Below, one piece after another: positions 23,955 to 32,311 of a stretch of 38,966 nucleotides of DNA (position 1 is the stretch's first letter; the number at the start of each line of letters is the position of its first letter). A program made the position numbers and the translations under genes. The DNA is from Halobacteriales archaeon QS_4_69_31 (GTDB lineage Archaea > Halobacteriota > Halobacteria > Halobacteriales > Haloarculaceae). Location of the stretch: assembly GCA_003021655.1 (NCBI GenBank), contig PXRP01000052.1, positions 743 through 39,708 on the forward strand, given 5' to 3'. A model generated the notes under the pieces. It had not been told where the DNA came from and did not search any database. It saw nothing but the letters and a program-made list of their open reading frames with translations.

Positions 23955-24321
23955 TCGGTCAGTTCGGCACCGAGACAGACCGACCGGGGGAGGCGACCGT
24001 CGTCCTGCGTTTTCTCGTTCGTCGCCTCGGACACCCCGGGCGCGGGTTCGCGCAGGTCCCGGAGTTCGAGGCCGGCCTCCCGGAGCGACCCGACGAGCGC
24101 ACTCAGGGGCTGGCGGTAGTAGACGCCGGGCCGGAGGACGCGGGCGCCGTCGAGCACCGGTAGCAGCGACCGGACCGCGGGCCACAGCAGGTCCCGTTTC
24201 CAGGCCCCTAGACGAACTCCTCCCAGTCGTCGGCGAGCTGGTCGTAGTGGGCGCGTACGTCGTCGCAGGTATCGCCGCCGTCGAAACGGCGCGCCGCCCG
24301 CCGGCGACCGCCGAAAGACAC
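23951..24321 (-). pseudogene. decayed SAM methyltransferase with deleted central domain
   Basis: The minus strand carries both ends of a methyltransferase but not its middle. The N-terminal piece reads CDDVRAHYDQLADDWEEFV and then stops (TAG at 24208-24210). In the next frame the sequence continues as WKRDLLWPAVRSLLPVLDGA, RVLRPG, where motif I (LDxGxGxG) should begin, and jumps to VYYRQPLSALVGSLREAGLE, LRDLREPAPG, which is the C-terminal region of this family. About 130 residues including the SAM site are therefore missing, and the frame is shifted. It separates cobA from cbiP. Confidence 0.75.
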
Positions 24322-24350
24322 GTGTGACTGGCCCGCCGACCCACCGGTAG

Positions 24351-25943
24351 ATGGCGAGGACAGTGCTGGTGGCCGGGACGGCGAGCCACGTCGGCAAGAG
24401 CACCGTCGCCGCGGGCCTCTGTCGCCTGCTCGCGGACGCCGGGGTCGACGTCGCCCCGTTCAAGGCCCAGAACATGTCCAACAACGCCCGCGCGGTGCCG
24501 AAAGCCGCCGCGGTCGGCGAACGGACGGACGCGGCGGCCGGCGAGCGGGCGGAGGACGCGGGTGCGTTCGGCGAGGTCGGCGTCTCCCAGTACGTCCAGG
24601 CCCGCGCGGCGCGGGTCCGGCCGACGACCGACCACAACCCGGTCCTGCTCAAGCCCCGCGGGGACAGCGAGTCACAGCTCGTCCTCGACGGCGAGGCGGT
24701 CGCCCACTACGCGGCCGGCGAGTACTACGACGACCACTGGGAGCGGGCCCGCGAGACGGCCCGGCGGGCCCACGAGCGACTCGCGCGCGACCATGACGTC
24801 ATCGTCGCGGAGGGTGCCGGCTCCATCGCCGAACCCAACCTCCGGCACCGCGACCTGGCCAACCTCGAAACCGCCCGCTTTGCGGACGCCGACGTCCTGC
24901 TCGTCGCCGACATCGAGCGGGGCGGCGCGTTCGCCAGCCTCGTCGGGACCGTCGACCTCCTGCCGGCGGGCGTCCGCGAGCGCGTCGCGGGGGCCGTCCT
25001 GACGAAGTTCCGCGGCGACGAGTCGCTGCTCGACCCGGCCACCGCGGAGGTCGAGGAGCGTACCGGCGTCCCCGTGCTGGGCGTGCTCCCCCACGACGAC
25101 CCGGGCCTGCCCGCCGAGGACAGCGTCGACCTGCCGGCCGCGGGCGAGCGCGCACTCGCCGGCGGCGACGACGGCGTGCCCGACGAGCGGGCGGTGACCG
25201 TCGCCGTCCCACGCCTGCCGCGCATCTCGAATTTCACCGACCTGGAGCCCCTGGCCGCGACGCCGGGCGTCCGCGTGGCCTACGTCCCCCTGGACGCCGC
25301 CCTCGACTCGGTCGGCCCGACCGGCCGCGGGGCGGACGCGGTCGTGGTCCCGGGGACGAAAAACACCGTCGACGACCTCCTCGCGGCGCGCGAGGCGGGC
25401 TTCGCGGCGGAACTCCGGGCGTTCGACGGCCCGGTCGTCGGTCTCTGTGGGGGCTACCAGATCCTCGGCGAGCGGATCACGAACGCCGGCGTCGAGAGCA
25501 CCGGCGACCCCGGCACCGTCCCGGGCGCCGGACTGCTCCCGGTCGAAACGCGCTTCTCGCCGGACAAGCGCGTCGAGCAGGCGACACGGCGCCTCGCCGG
25601 CGTCGGGCCGCTGGCGGGCGCGGCCGGCCGCGTCTCGGGCTACGAGATCCACATGGGCGAGACCCGCCCGCTGGCGGAGGTCGCCCGGCCGTTCCCCGAC
25701 GCGCCGGCGGGGGCGGCGACCGACCGGGTGCTCGGGACGTACCTCCACGGCCTCTTCGAGAACGAGGTGGCCCGCGAGGCGTTTCTCGGGCGGGTCTTCG
25801 CGGCCGCGGGCGTCGAGCGGCCGGCGGTCGACGGGACGGCGCCGAGCGCCTGTGACCGGGCCGCGACGCTGGTCGCGGAACTCGGCGGGGCGCTGGTCGA
25901 CCCCCTGGGCCTGGACGCGCTCGCGGGCGCCGAACGGCCGTAA
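24351..25943 (+). CDS. cbiP: cobyric acid synthase CbiP
   Basis: This 530-residue glutamine-dependent amidotransferase amidates four side chains of adenosylcobyrinic a,c-diamide. The N-terminal dethiobiotin-synthetase-like ATPase starts [20 protein letters not shown] (P-loop), followed by [10 protein letters not shown] and [31 protein letters not shown] leads into the triad glutaminase with nucleophile Cys 366 in [13 protein letters not shown] and His 466 in [12 protein letters not shown] short halophile insertion ([20 protein letters not shown]) sits near residue 60. Its ATG lies 30 bp beyond the decayed methyltransferase. It is probably transcribed with the upstream cob genes or from a weak local promoter. 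Confidence 0.97.
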   Translation: MARTVLVAGTASHVGKSTVAAGLCRLLADAGVDVAPFKAQNMSNNARAVPKAAAVGERTDAAAGERAEDAGAFGEVGVSQYVQARAARVRPTTDHNPVLLKPRGDSESQLVLDGEAVAHYAAGEYYDDHWERARETARRAHERLARDHDVIVAEGAGSIAEPNLRHRDLANLETARFADADVLLVADIERGGAFASLVGTVDLLPAGVRERVAGAVLTKFRGDESLLDPATAEVEERTGVPVLGVLPHDDPGLPAEDSVDLPAAGERALAGGDDGVPDERAVTVAVPRLPRISNFTDLEPLAATPGVRVAYVPLDAALDSVGPTGRGADAVVVPGTKNTVDDLLAAREAGFAAELRAFDGPVVGLCGGYQILGERITNAGVESTGDPGTVPGAGLLPVETRFSPDKRVEQATRRLAGVGPLAGAAGRVSGYEIHMGETRPLAEVARPFPDAPAGAATDRVLGTYLHGLFENEVAREAFLGRVFAAAGVERPAVDGTAPSACDRAATLVAELGGALVDPLGLDALAGAERP

Positions 25944-25970
25944 CCGGGCCGCCGGCGGGGAGCACCGGGG

Positions 25971-26270
25971 TCAGTCGCTCTCGATGCTCTCGGTGCCGGC
26001 GAGCCCGGTCGACATCAGCCGGCGGACGATAGTCACGAGCCCGTTGCCGAACCCGTTGCCGAAGACGGCCTGTTCCTCCGACCGTGTCCCCCCGTCGGTG
26101 CGGATCGTACTCACGAGGATCGTGCTGTCGTCAACGAGCAGGAGACGGCTGATCTCGGTGTCGTCCTCGCCGTCCTCGGGGACCTGCAGCCACTCCAGCC
26201 CAGACGCGAACACGTCGGCGCCGGGCACGTCTGTCCCGACACGCTCGATCAGGTCCTCGTCGGCACGAGG
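25971..26270 (-). pseudogene. TrmB-family regulator, C-terminal remnant
   Basis: The frame ending at 25971 encodes DLIERVGTDVPGADVFASGL, EWLQVPEDGEDDTEISRLLL, VDDSTILVSTI and EEQAVFGNGFGNGLVTIVRR, which is the end of haloarchaeal TrmB-type sugar-responsive regulators (the 'W.SGFGNGLV.I..R' tail). Upstream of about 26270 the frame becomes Arg-rich shadow sequence with no HTH. Only the C-terminal sensor end remains. A separate short minus frame at about 26290-26410 (SRIAVPSRFGQVAAGGVDG) may be another scrap. Confidence 0.7.
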
Positions 26271-26579
26271 TCGCGGAGGTGCCCCGCACACGTGTCTCAG
26301 GCGCCGTCGCGCAACTCCGGGAGTACGGTCCCGTCGACGCCGCCGGCAGCCACCTGCCCGAACCGCGACGGGACCGCAATCCGGGAGAGCGGCGCGTCCA
26401 GCACCCCGTGACCGCCGCGCAGCGGGTTCCGGCAACTCGGCGGTTCCCGGCTCTGGTGCGAGTCGTATCCGTCACCCCGGTCGCCGCGTAAGCGTTATGT
26501 CGGTCTGTTACGTAACTTGCCAGACTGTAGGTGGTCCCGCTGCGCTCGTGGTCCGGGCAGTCGGGACGGCTTCCGGGAC

Positions 26580-26879
26580 ATGACAATGGTTCAGGACACC
26601 GACGCGACCGACGGAGACACGGTTTCGGTCCGCTGCGAGGGCGACGGGCCGGAGCGACCGACGACGGCCATCGTCAGGGCGGTCGCCACTGCGACGGACA
26701 GAAGCGAAACTGACCTTCCGCCGCTGGGCGAGGCGCTCGACGCCGACGCGCTGAACGTACTCGTCGAGCAGTCGACGACGGACGGCCTGTCGCTCTCGTT
26801 TGCCTACGCCGGGACGCACGTCGTCGTCGTCGGCGACGGGCGGATCACCGTCCGGTCGAGTCCGGTCGAGAGCACCTGA
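26580..26879 (+). CDS. HalOD1 output-domain protein
   Basis: This 99-residue protein consists of one HalOD1 domain, a haloarchaeal output module usually fused to receiver or sensor domains but common as a stand-alone gene. Recognisable parts are TTAIVRAVATATDRSETDLP, PLGEALDADALNVLV and VVVVGDGRITVRS. ATG 26580 (or ATG 26586) is the start. A GTTACGTAAC palindrome lies 60-70 bp upstream (26508-26517) and may be promoter-related. The remnant behind it on the other strand is of a family often found beside HalOD1 genes. Confidence 0.85.
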   Translation: MTMVQDTDATDGDTVSVRCEGDGPERPTTAIVRAVATATDRSETDLPPLGEALDADALNVLVEQSTTDGLSLSFAYAGTHVVVVGDGRITVRSSPVEST

Positions 26880-27029
26880 CTGCGCCGGCCGTCTCCGGCC
26901 GCCTCCGCCAGTTCCGCCACCCCGACGGGTCGGTCCGGCCGCTCCCGGACGTGCGAGAGCACCGCCCGTCGCGTCGGCGACCGCCCGTACCAGTTCGTCC
27001 GTGTCTGCGGTTCGGTCCTTGTGGCGCAT
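26880..27029 (-). pseudogene. DUF7344-like HTH remnant
   Basis: From ATG 27029 the minus strand reads MRHKDRTADTDELVRAVADA. A frame change then gives SPTRRAVLSHVRERPDRPVG, VAELAEAAGD. The second part matches the 'RR..L..L......V...LA' helix-turn-helix start of DUF7344-type haloarchaeal regulators. The frames do not join and the domain ends at the HalOD1 gene, so it is a broken remnant. Confidence 0.55.
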
Positions 27030-27159
27030 GTGTTTTCCCTCCGTGTGGTGTCGGGCCCCAGTCGAACCGACTCGACTCGGACACGTATCGGCGTCGTTCA
27101 CCCTGGTGATCACACACCGTACCGGAGCTTTGACCCCCCAGGGCGCCGTGGTCCGGCGC

Positions 27160-27978
27160 ATGCGCCGGCTCTCGCCCGACCCCCGGGCCTGGCTCGGGAA
27201 CCGCTCGCCCCGCCGTCTCGCCGTCTGGGGCGGTGTCGCGGTTCTCGTCATCGCCGCCGTGGGGGCCGCGGGCTTTTACGCGTACTTCGGCGTACTGGCC
27301 CACCACGCGCCCGCGGACGTCCGCGAGTCGGTCCGCGCGGACCCGGCCGTCTCGGTCACCGAGGCCTACGGCGGTTACGTCGTCAGGGCCGGCGAGGACG
27401 CGACGCGACTCGGTGTCGTGTTCTACCCCGGCGGCCGCGTCGCGCCCGACGCCTACCTCCCGACGGCCGCCCGGATGGCGGCCCGCGCGAACGTCACCGT
27501 CGTCGTCCCGAAGATGCGGGTCAACCTCGCGGTGTTCTCCCAGGGGAGAGCCACGCAGATCATCGAGGGCGAGCCCGGTGTCTCGCGGTGGGTGGTCGGC
27601 GGCCACTCGCTGGGCGGGGCGATGGCCTGCCGGTACGCCCACGAGAACCCCGACGCGGTCGACGGCCTCTTTCTGGTGGGTGCGTACTGCGACCGGCCCG
27701 TCCGTGAGACGCCGGCGCTGGTCGTCGTCGGCACGCGGGACGCCGTCCTGAACCGCGAGCGGTTCGCGGCGACTCGCGGCAACCTCCCGGCCGACGCCGC
27801 GGTCAGGCGGGTCGAGGGGATGAACCACTCCCAGGCCGGCTGGTACACCGGCCAGCGCGGCGGCCAGCCCGCCCGTATCGGGACGCGGGAGGCCCACCGC
27901 CGACTCGCGACGGCGTTCGCCCGGTGGCTCTGTACCGACCTCGAGGATTGCCGTGGCGCCGCGCGTCCCGCGTCGTGA
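27160..27978 (+). CDS. membrane-anchored alpha/beta hydrolase
   Basis: This 272-residue protein has a single N-terminal membrane segment (VWGGVAVLVIAAVGAAGFYA, residues 22-41), preceded by basic residues, and an alpha/beta-hydrolase domain. The fold shows an oxyanion region VVFYPGGRVAPDAYLP, the nucleophile elbow VVGGHSLGGAMA (Ser 150), Asp 194 in VVVGTRDAVLN and His 223 in VEGMNHSQAGWY, so the triad is complete. It belongs to the hydrolase_5-like group of unknown substrate. The topology suggests the catalytic domain faces outside. Two cysteine-bearing segments (AYCDRP, LCTDLEDC) could form a disulfide. ATG 27160 directly precedes the anchor. Confidence 0.87.
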   Translation: MRRLSPDPRAWLGNRSPRRLAVWGGVAVLVIAAVGAAGFYAYFGVLAHHAPADVRESVRADPAVSVTEAYGGYVVRAGEDATRLGVVFYPGGRVAPDAYLPTAARMAARANVTVVVPKMRVNLAVFSQGRATQIIEGEPGVSRWVVGGHSLGGAMACRYAHENPDAVDGLFLVGAYCDRPVRETPALVVVGTRDAVLNRERFAATRGNLPADAAVRRVEGMNHSQAGWYTGQRGGQPARIGTREAHRRLATAFARWLCTDLEDCRGAARPAS

Positions 27979-28046
27979 CCGCGCGCCGGCTCTCCACCCC
28001 GGCGTACCGACGCCGCGGGCGGCCGGACCTGTCGACGGACACGAAC

Positions 28047-28055
28047 GTTTTTAGG
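28047..28055 (+). promoter_or_regulatory. TATA box of the MinD/ParA gene
   Basis: GTTTTTAGG lies about 30 bp before the ATG at 28079 in otherwise GC-rich DNA. The spacing predicts a leaderless transcript, usual in haloarchaea. Confidence 0.6.
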
Positions 28056-28078
28056 GGAGGGGGCAGGAGTCGCAGGCA

Positions 28079-28849
28079 ATGGTGGAGGCGTTCGCAGTCG
28101 CCAGCGGGAAAGGCGGCACGGGCAAGACCACGAGCACGCTCGCCCTGGGGATGGCGCTGGCCGAGGACTACGACGTCACCGTCGTCGACGCGGACATGGG
28201 GATGGCGAACCTGCTCTTTCACGCCGGCCTCGCGGACGTAGAGACGACGCTACACGACGTGGTCGTCGAGGGGGGCGCGCCCGTCGAGGCGGCAGTCTAC
28301 GAGCGCCACGGGCTGTCGGTCGTCCCCTGCGGGACGGACCTGTCGGGGTTCGCGGCCGCGGACCCGACGCGACTGCGCGACGTCGTCGCGACGCTGGCGG
28401 CCGACACCGACGTGGTCCTCCTGGACTCGGCGGCGACGCTGTCGAGCCGGTCGGCGGTCCTGCCCATCGTGCTGGCCGACCGCGTCGTGGTCGTCGTCGA
28501 GCCGACCATCCCCGCGCTCTCGGACGGGCTGAAGGTCCAGGAGTACGCCACCTCCTACGGGACTGAGACGGCGGGCGTCCTGTTCAACAAGGTCCGGGAC
28601 GACGACGCCATCGACCGCATCGCGCCCAAGGCCGAGCGCTACTTCGAGGGACCGACGCTGGCGACGGTGCCGGCCAGCGACACGGTCCGCGGGGCCCGCC
28701 GCGCCGGCCAGCCCCTGCTCGCGTACGCCCCGGAGTCGGCCGCCGCCCGCGCCTACCGGGAGGCCGCCCGGTCGCTGTCGGTCCGGGAGGGCGACTCCGG
28801 GGCCGTCGCCGACCGCTTCCGGAGCGCGGTCGTCCCAGAGTCGCTATGA
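28079..28849 (+). CDS. MinD/ParA-family P-loop ATPase
   Basis: This 256-residue deviant-Walker ATPase has AFAVASGKGGTGKTTSTLAL (Lys signature and P-loop, residues 4-23), VTVVDADMGMANLLFHAGL (switch I), DVVLLDSAATLSSRS (Walker B) and VLFNKVRDDD. The C-terminus lacks the amphipathic membrane-targeting helix of bacterial MinD that I would expect, ending in a short acidic and Arg-rich stretch. Haloarchaea carry several MinD homologs that position motility and chemotaxis machinery. This one is coupled by an ATGA overlap to the next gene, which is probably its partner. The pilus-like operon nearby on the other strand is suggestive but not proof of a link. Confidence 0.92.
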   Translation: MVEAFAVASGKGGTGKTTSTLALGMALAEDYDVTVVDADMGMANLLFHAGLADVETTLHDVVVEGGAPVEAAVYERHGLSVVPCGTDLSGFAAADPTRLRDVVATLAADTDVVLLDSAATLSSRSAVLPIVLADRVVVVVEPTIPALSDGLKVQEYATSYGTETAGVLFNKVRDDDAIDRIAPKAERYFEGPTLATVPASDTVRGARRAGQPLLAYAPESAAARAYREAARSLSVREGDSGAVADRFRSAVVPESL

Positions 28850-29400
28850 AACTCCCGTCCGGCCGCCTCGTCCGCTCGCGGGTCATCACCGACCCACGGA
28901 CCGTGCTCGTGGACGCTCTCGACCGGGCGCTGACCGGCTACGCCGTCCTCGAACCCCAGGACGCGCTCTTGCTCGACGACGAGGGCGCAGGCGTGGTCAC
29001 CTTCGAGGACGGGGTCCCCGTCGTCGCCTACCACACCGGCACTGACCGCGGCGGGCCGCCGGCGCTGGCCGACCTCGCGGCCAGCGGCCCCTACCGCCTG
29101 GAACTGTACGCGCTCGCAGCCGCCGACCTCGCGGCCGTCCACGACCGGGACCGGTTCCGGGTCCCGCCGGGGATGGCCGCCGAGCGACTCGCGGGCGACC
29201 AGTCGCTGGCCGACCGCACCCGGGAGCGCGCACCCGCCGACCGCCTCGCCGACAGCGCCGACCGCGGGACCGACGAGGCCGACCGCTCGGCCAGTGCCGT
29301 CGAGGCCTTCCTCGACGACGAGGAGAAGATAGCCGCGATACGCGAGCAGGCCCGCCAGCAGGCCCACCGGCGCGCAGACGAGTGGGGCTTCGACGTCTGA
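28846..29400 (+). CDS. conserved partner protein of the MinD/ParA ATPase
   Basis: This 184-residue haloarchaeal protein overlaps the MinD/ParA gene by 4 bp (ATGA). It begins MKLPSGRLVRSRVITDPRTV, followed by a small mixed domain (LDRALTGYAVLEPQDALLLD, GVVTFEDGVPVVAYHTG, YRLELYALAAADLAA), then a charged linker. It ends in a helical C-terminus (VEAFLDDEEKIAAIREQARQ). No catalytic motif or membrane segment is visible. The middle domain has the look of the uncharacterised families that accompany haloarchaeal MinD genes. An adaptor or activator of the ATPase is the most natural guess. Confidence 0.83.
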   Translation: MKLPSGRLVRSRVITDPRTVLVDALDRALTGYAVLEPQDALLLDDEGAGVVTFEDGVPVVAYHTGTDRGGPPALADLAASGPYRLELYALAAADLAAVHDRDRFRVPPGMAAERLAGDQSLADRTRERAPADRLADSADRGTDEADRSASAVEAFLDDEEKIAAIREQARQQAHRRADEWGFDV

Positions 29401-29500
29401 CCTGAACTCGCGGCCCCCGACCACCGCCACTCTCCCGGCCGACCGCCGCCACTCTCCCGGAGGCCGACCGGCGAGAGCTTCTCGCCGGGCGCGGCGAGGG

Positions 29501-29737
29501 TCACTCGTCGGGGATGACGGGGATCCACCACACGCGCGAGCGGCCGCCGACTTTCTTGCTCGTCACGTCCGTCGACTCCTGGAGGTCGTGGAGCCGGTTC
29601 AACGCCGTCCGCCGGGAGCAGTTGAGTTCGTCGGCGACCTCCCGTGCGGTCAGCGGTTCGGCGTAGTCCTCGCGGGCTTCGAACACTGAGGCGACATCCG
29701 ATTCCGTGTACTGCATCTCCCGACCGGGTTCGACCAT
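29501..29737 (-). CDS. small winged helix-turn-helix regulator
   Basis: This 78-residue single-domain winged HTH reads YTESDVASVFEAREDYAEPL, TAREVADELNCSRRTALNRL (HTH), HDLQESTDVTSKKVGGRSRV (wing) and ends VWWIPVIPDE. I chose the ATG at 29737 because a TATA-like GAAAAGCTAAG (rc of about 29761-29771) sits at leaderless distance upstream. It resembles the small regulator at 1180 in plan but not in detail. It stands between the MinD pair and the pilus-like operon on the minus strand; a target is not evident. Confidence 0.85.
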   Translation of the reverse strand: MVEPGREMQYTESDVASVFEAREDYAEPLTAREVADELNCSRRTALNRLHDLQESTDVTSKKVGGRSRVWWIPVIPDE

Positions 29738-29761
29738 GCACCCGCTTCGCCCACCGGTCAC

Positions 29762-30054
29762 TTAGCTTTTCACAGGGACGGTCCGCCGGCGCGAGACGCA
29801 CATATTCATGGGTTCACCGTCCGACCGGCGGAACGCTTGTTCACGAACTTGTGTCCGACAGTATAACCCGCACCGACCGGAGTGACCGATACGCGCGGTG
29901 TATCCAGAGACAGCGGTTCGGTCGCGTTCCATGGTAGGGTACACGGCCTGCCGAACGCGTCGGTCGCGACCACCAGCGGCCGACCGGCTCGCGGTCCTGT
30001 CAGAACTGGCCGGCGTCTGCGGGGGTCTCGCGCCGGGGGACGCTCGACCGATAC
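29762..30054. other. intergenic region, no gene seen
   Basis: About 290 bp lie between the end of the pilus-like operon and the small regulator. GACAGTATAACCC (29857-29869) is promoter-like on the plus strand but no convincing plus-strand gene follows. Confidence 0.4.
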
Positions 30055-30612
30055 CTACTGGACCGTCTCGACCACCAGCGTCAGTCGCGTCGTCCCCTCG
30101 TCGGTCGTGACGTTCAGGTCGTACCCCACTGCGAGCGCGAGCGTGCGCCCGGCCCGCTCCTGGACGACGACGCCGCGGTCGCTCTCGCAGGGGCCGAACT
30201 CGCGGTCGGGGCCGCGCGGACAGTTCGCGCTCGCCCACCGGGCGGCGACGGTCTCGTTGACCGTCGCTCGGACGACGGCGCCCTCGGTGACGCGGGCGCG
30301 TTCGAGCGTGTCGAGCCTGGGTTCGAGACGGTCACGGAGCGCGGTCACCGCCGACCGGCGCTCCCCCCACGCGTACTCGCCGCGAAGCGGCCGGGCCGCG
30401 TGGTGTGTGGCGCGTTCGAGAAACGACCGGCCGTCGGCGACGGTCCGGTCGACCTCGCCCGTCGAGACGTCGGCGTGGTAGCCGAGCTGGAGGTATGCGG
30501 TGAGCATCGCGACCAGCGCCAGAGCGACGACGACCCCGGCCAGCAGGACGAACTGGCCGCGGTCGCCGCGCACTCTCTCGGCCGGCCCGCCGGCCCCGCT
30601 CACGCGTACCAC
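30055..30612 (-). CDS. pilin-like secreted protein, last gene of the operon (DUF7261-like)
   Basis: This 185-residue protein has a short cytoplasmic N-terminus ending in RGDRGQFVLLAGVVVALALV, one hydrophobic helix (about residues 20-41) and an external, Arg/Glu-rich domain with VTEGAVVRATVNETVAARWA and a Cys pair (ANCPRGPDREFGPCESD) that may form a disulfide. The 'GQ-hydrophobic' junction resembles haloarchaeal pilin-like proteins. The ATG lies inside the end of the preceding gene (13-bp overlap). It is probably a minor pilin or surface component assembled by the PilB/PilC pair at the operon head. Confidence 0.82.
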   Translation of the reverse strand: MVRVSGAGGPAERVRGDRGQFVLLAGVVVALALVAMLTAYLQLGYHADVSTGEVDRTVADGRSFLERATHHAARPLRGEYAWGERRSAVTALRDRLEPRLDTLERARVTEGAVVRATVNETVAARWASANCPRGPDREFGPCESDRGVVVQERAGRTLALAVGYDLNVTTDEGTTRLTLVVETVQ

Positions 30613-31022
30613 ACCCTGACCGTCACCGGGCCGTGTCGCGTCGTCACCGTCGCCGTGCCGGTCGCGACGCCGGTCGGCCTCTCGAAGCCGACCGTCCCGT
30701 GGGAGGTCTCGACCTGGTACATGAGGTTCTCCGGGAGGATCCGTTCGACCCGACGCCGGAGCGTTCCGTGCTCGCGGTCGAATGTCTCCGCCGACTGTGC
30801 GACCTCGGCCAGCCGCGTCCCCCCGCGGTGCTCGGGCGGCTCGTTCGACAGTATCGTCGCCACGTCCGTGGCGTAGGCGTCGAGCTGTGGCTCCCGTGTC
30901 TCGGGCTGTGCGACGCCGAGCGCGAAGCCGGCCGTCACGCCGAGCACGAGGACGACCGCCAGCGCACCCTCGACAGCGGGCATCGGCAACTGCCCCCGGC
31001 CGGCCCTGCTCCCCTCACGCAT
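30600..31022 (-). CDS. small single-TM pilin-like protein (DUF7262-like)
   Basis: This 140-residue protein has N-terminal RAGRGQLPMPAVEGALAVVL, a hydrophobic helix to about residue 38 (VLVLGVTAGFALGVA) and a soluble domain ending TVTTRHGPVTVRVWYA. 'GQLPM' preceding the helix is reminiscent of a prepilin-type junction. The 5' end overlaps the upstream gene by 8 bp and the 3' end overlaps the downstream one. It has no enzyme motif. Confidence 0.82.
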   Translation of the reverse strand: MREGSRAGRGQLPMPAVEGALAVVLVLGVTAGFALGVAQPETREPQLDAYATDVATILSNEPPEHRGGTRLAEVAQSAETFDREHGTLRRRVERILPENLMYQVETSHGTVGFERPTGVATGTATVTTRHGPVTVRVWYA

Positions 31023-31809
31023 CGACGGTCACCCTGAGGAGGGCTTTCGTCGTGGTCCGCGGGTACATCGTCACCGCTACGTCGCCTTCCGAGAGGCTCC
31101 CGTTGGCGACGAAGTCGAGCCGGACCGTCTCGCGTCGACTGACCGAGACCGTGTACTCCCCGACGAGTCCCCTCTCCGCCGCCGTGTGGAGGACGGTCCG
31201 GTCGTCGGCGCGGACGGTGCTGACCGAGACGTTCTCCGGCGGGTTGAGTTCGAGGTCGACCCGTCTCGTCCGCCGGGGGAGGGTCACTCTGTTGCCGCTG
31301 GTGAACTCCGGTCGGATCGTGACCGTCTGGGTTCGCTCGACGAGGACGATCCGCCGGACTGTGGTGCCGCCGGCGGGCGTCCCGTCGCTGACGACCGTGC
31401 GGTCGTCGAGCGTGACCCGGACCGACCGGCCGTCCAGCACGGGGGCCTCGCTGTGCAGTTCTCCGACGGTCAGGGCGTCTATCGCCGACCCGTCGAGGAC
31501 GTTGGTCCGGTTGGTCAGCGACGAGTCGGCGGCGACCACTCGCTTTGCGGCCGCCGTCGCGGCGTGGCGTTCGCCGGCGTCCCGTGTCGCATCCGCGAGC
31601 GCGCTGTCGGCGACCGCCACCCCGAGGACCATCACGGTCGTGAGCGCGAACAGCGCGCCGACCAGCGCGAGGAGGTTGCTCTGTCCCCGACCCGCTGTTT
31701 CATCCCGGCTCCACCCGCTCCGTGGTCGCGTCCGCGCGGCGGTTCTCCGGGTGTCCGTCGCCGGTCGCGGCCCGGCCGTCCGTCGTCGACGGGACACGTC
31801 AGGACCCAC
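31015..31809 (-). CDS. single-TM pilin-like protein (DUF7263-like)
   Basis: This 264-residue protein has a basic leader (SRRRRTAGPRPATDTRRTAA) and the junction GRGQSNLLALVGALFALTTV, beginning a helix near residues 42-65. The remainder is a beta-rich external part with many Thr/Val strands (RRIVLVERTQTVTIRPEFTS). The unusually long Arg-rich leader may mean the true start is the internal ATG-less region nearer GRGQ; no better start codon is visible. Overlaps on both sides show operon coupling. Confidence 0.8.
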   Translation of the reverse strand: MGPDVSRRRRTAGPRPATDTRRTAARTRPRSGWSRDETAGRGQSNLLALVGALFALTTVMVLGVAVADSALADATRDAGERHAATAAAKRVVAADSSLTNRTNVLDGSAIDALTVGELHSEAPVLDGRSVRVTLDDRTVVSDGTPAGGTTVRRIVLVERTQTVTIRPEFTSGNRVTLPRRTRRVDLELNPPENVSVSTVRADDRTVLHTAAERGLVGEYTVSVSRRETVRLDFVANGSLSEGDVAVTMYPRTTTKALLRVTVDA

Positions 31810-32311
31810 CCCCGTCCGAGAGTGTCACGACCAGCCCGCCGGCGTCTCCGGTGACCCGGACGACGGTCTCGCCGCCGCTGTCCCACTGGCCCTCGACGCG
31901 GTCGACCCGGTCCGGCAGCGCCAGCCGGACGCGCGCGGCGACCGCCGGGTCGGGATGGTCGAGAACGAGCTCTCTCCCGTCGGTACGGATGCGGTAGCCG
32001 GTCCCGCCGATCTGTCCGGGGACCTCGACCTCGCGGCGGGTCTCGACGCTCCGCGCCGCGGGCGGGACGGCGGCTTCGACCTCCTGGCTCGCTGTCATCA
32101 GGACGCGTTCCGCGACGCGTGCGTCCGCTCCTCGCCGGTAGTCGGGAACGAGCCCGCCCAGCAGGACGGTGGTCAACAGCGCGACGAGGAGGACGACGAG
32201 CCCGATCTCGAGGGACTTGCCGACCGCCGGCGTGACGCCGCGCCGGTCGAGGAACGGGCCGGCCGTCCCACCGCGGGCGTCCCCGGCGGTCGGCGGGGCG
32301 GGCTCAGCCAT
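31799..32311 (-). CDS. single-TM pilin-like or accessory protein (DUF7266-like)
   Basis: This 170-residue protein has an approximately 28-residue disordered leader, RRGVTPAVGKSLEIGLVVLL, a membrane helix (IGLVVLLVALLTTVLLGGLV, about residues 36-55), and an external domain with RVAERVLMTASQEVEAAVPP and GQWDSGGETVVRVTGDAGGL. The leader-helix-external plan matches its operon neighbours. It overlaps the upstream gene by 8 bp and the downstream gene by 11 bp. Confidence 0.82.
   Translation of the reverse strand: MAEPAPPTAGDARGGTAGPFLDRRGVTPAVGKSLEIGLVVLLVALLTTVLLGGLVPDYRRGADARVAERVLMTASQEVEAAVPPAARSVETRREVEVPGQIGGTGYRIRTDGRELVLDHPDPAVAARVRLALPDRVDRVEGQWDSGGETVVRVTGDAGGLVVTLSDGGGS

Noticed and set aside
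27098..27109. TCACCCTGGTGA dyad upstream of the hydrolase
   Set aside because: It is a short 5+2+5 palindrome occurring once; too little to claim an operator.
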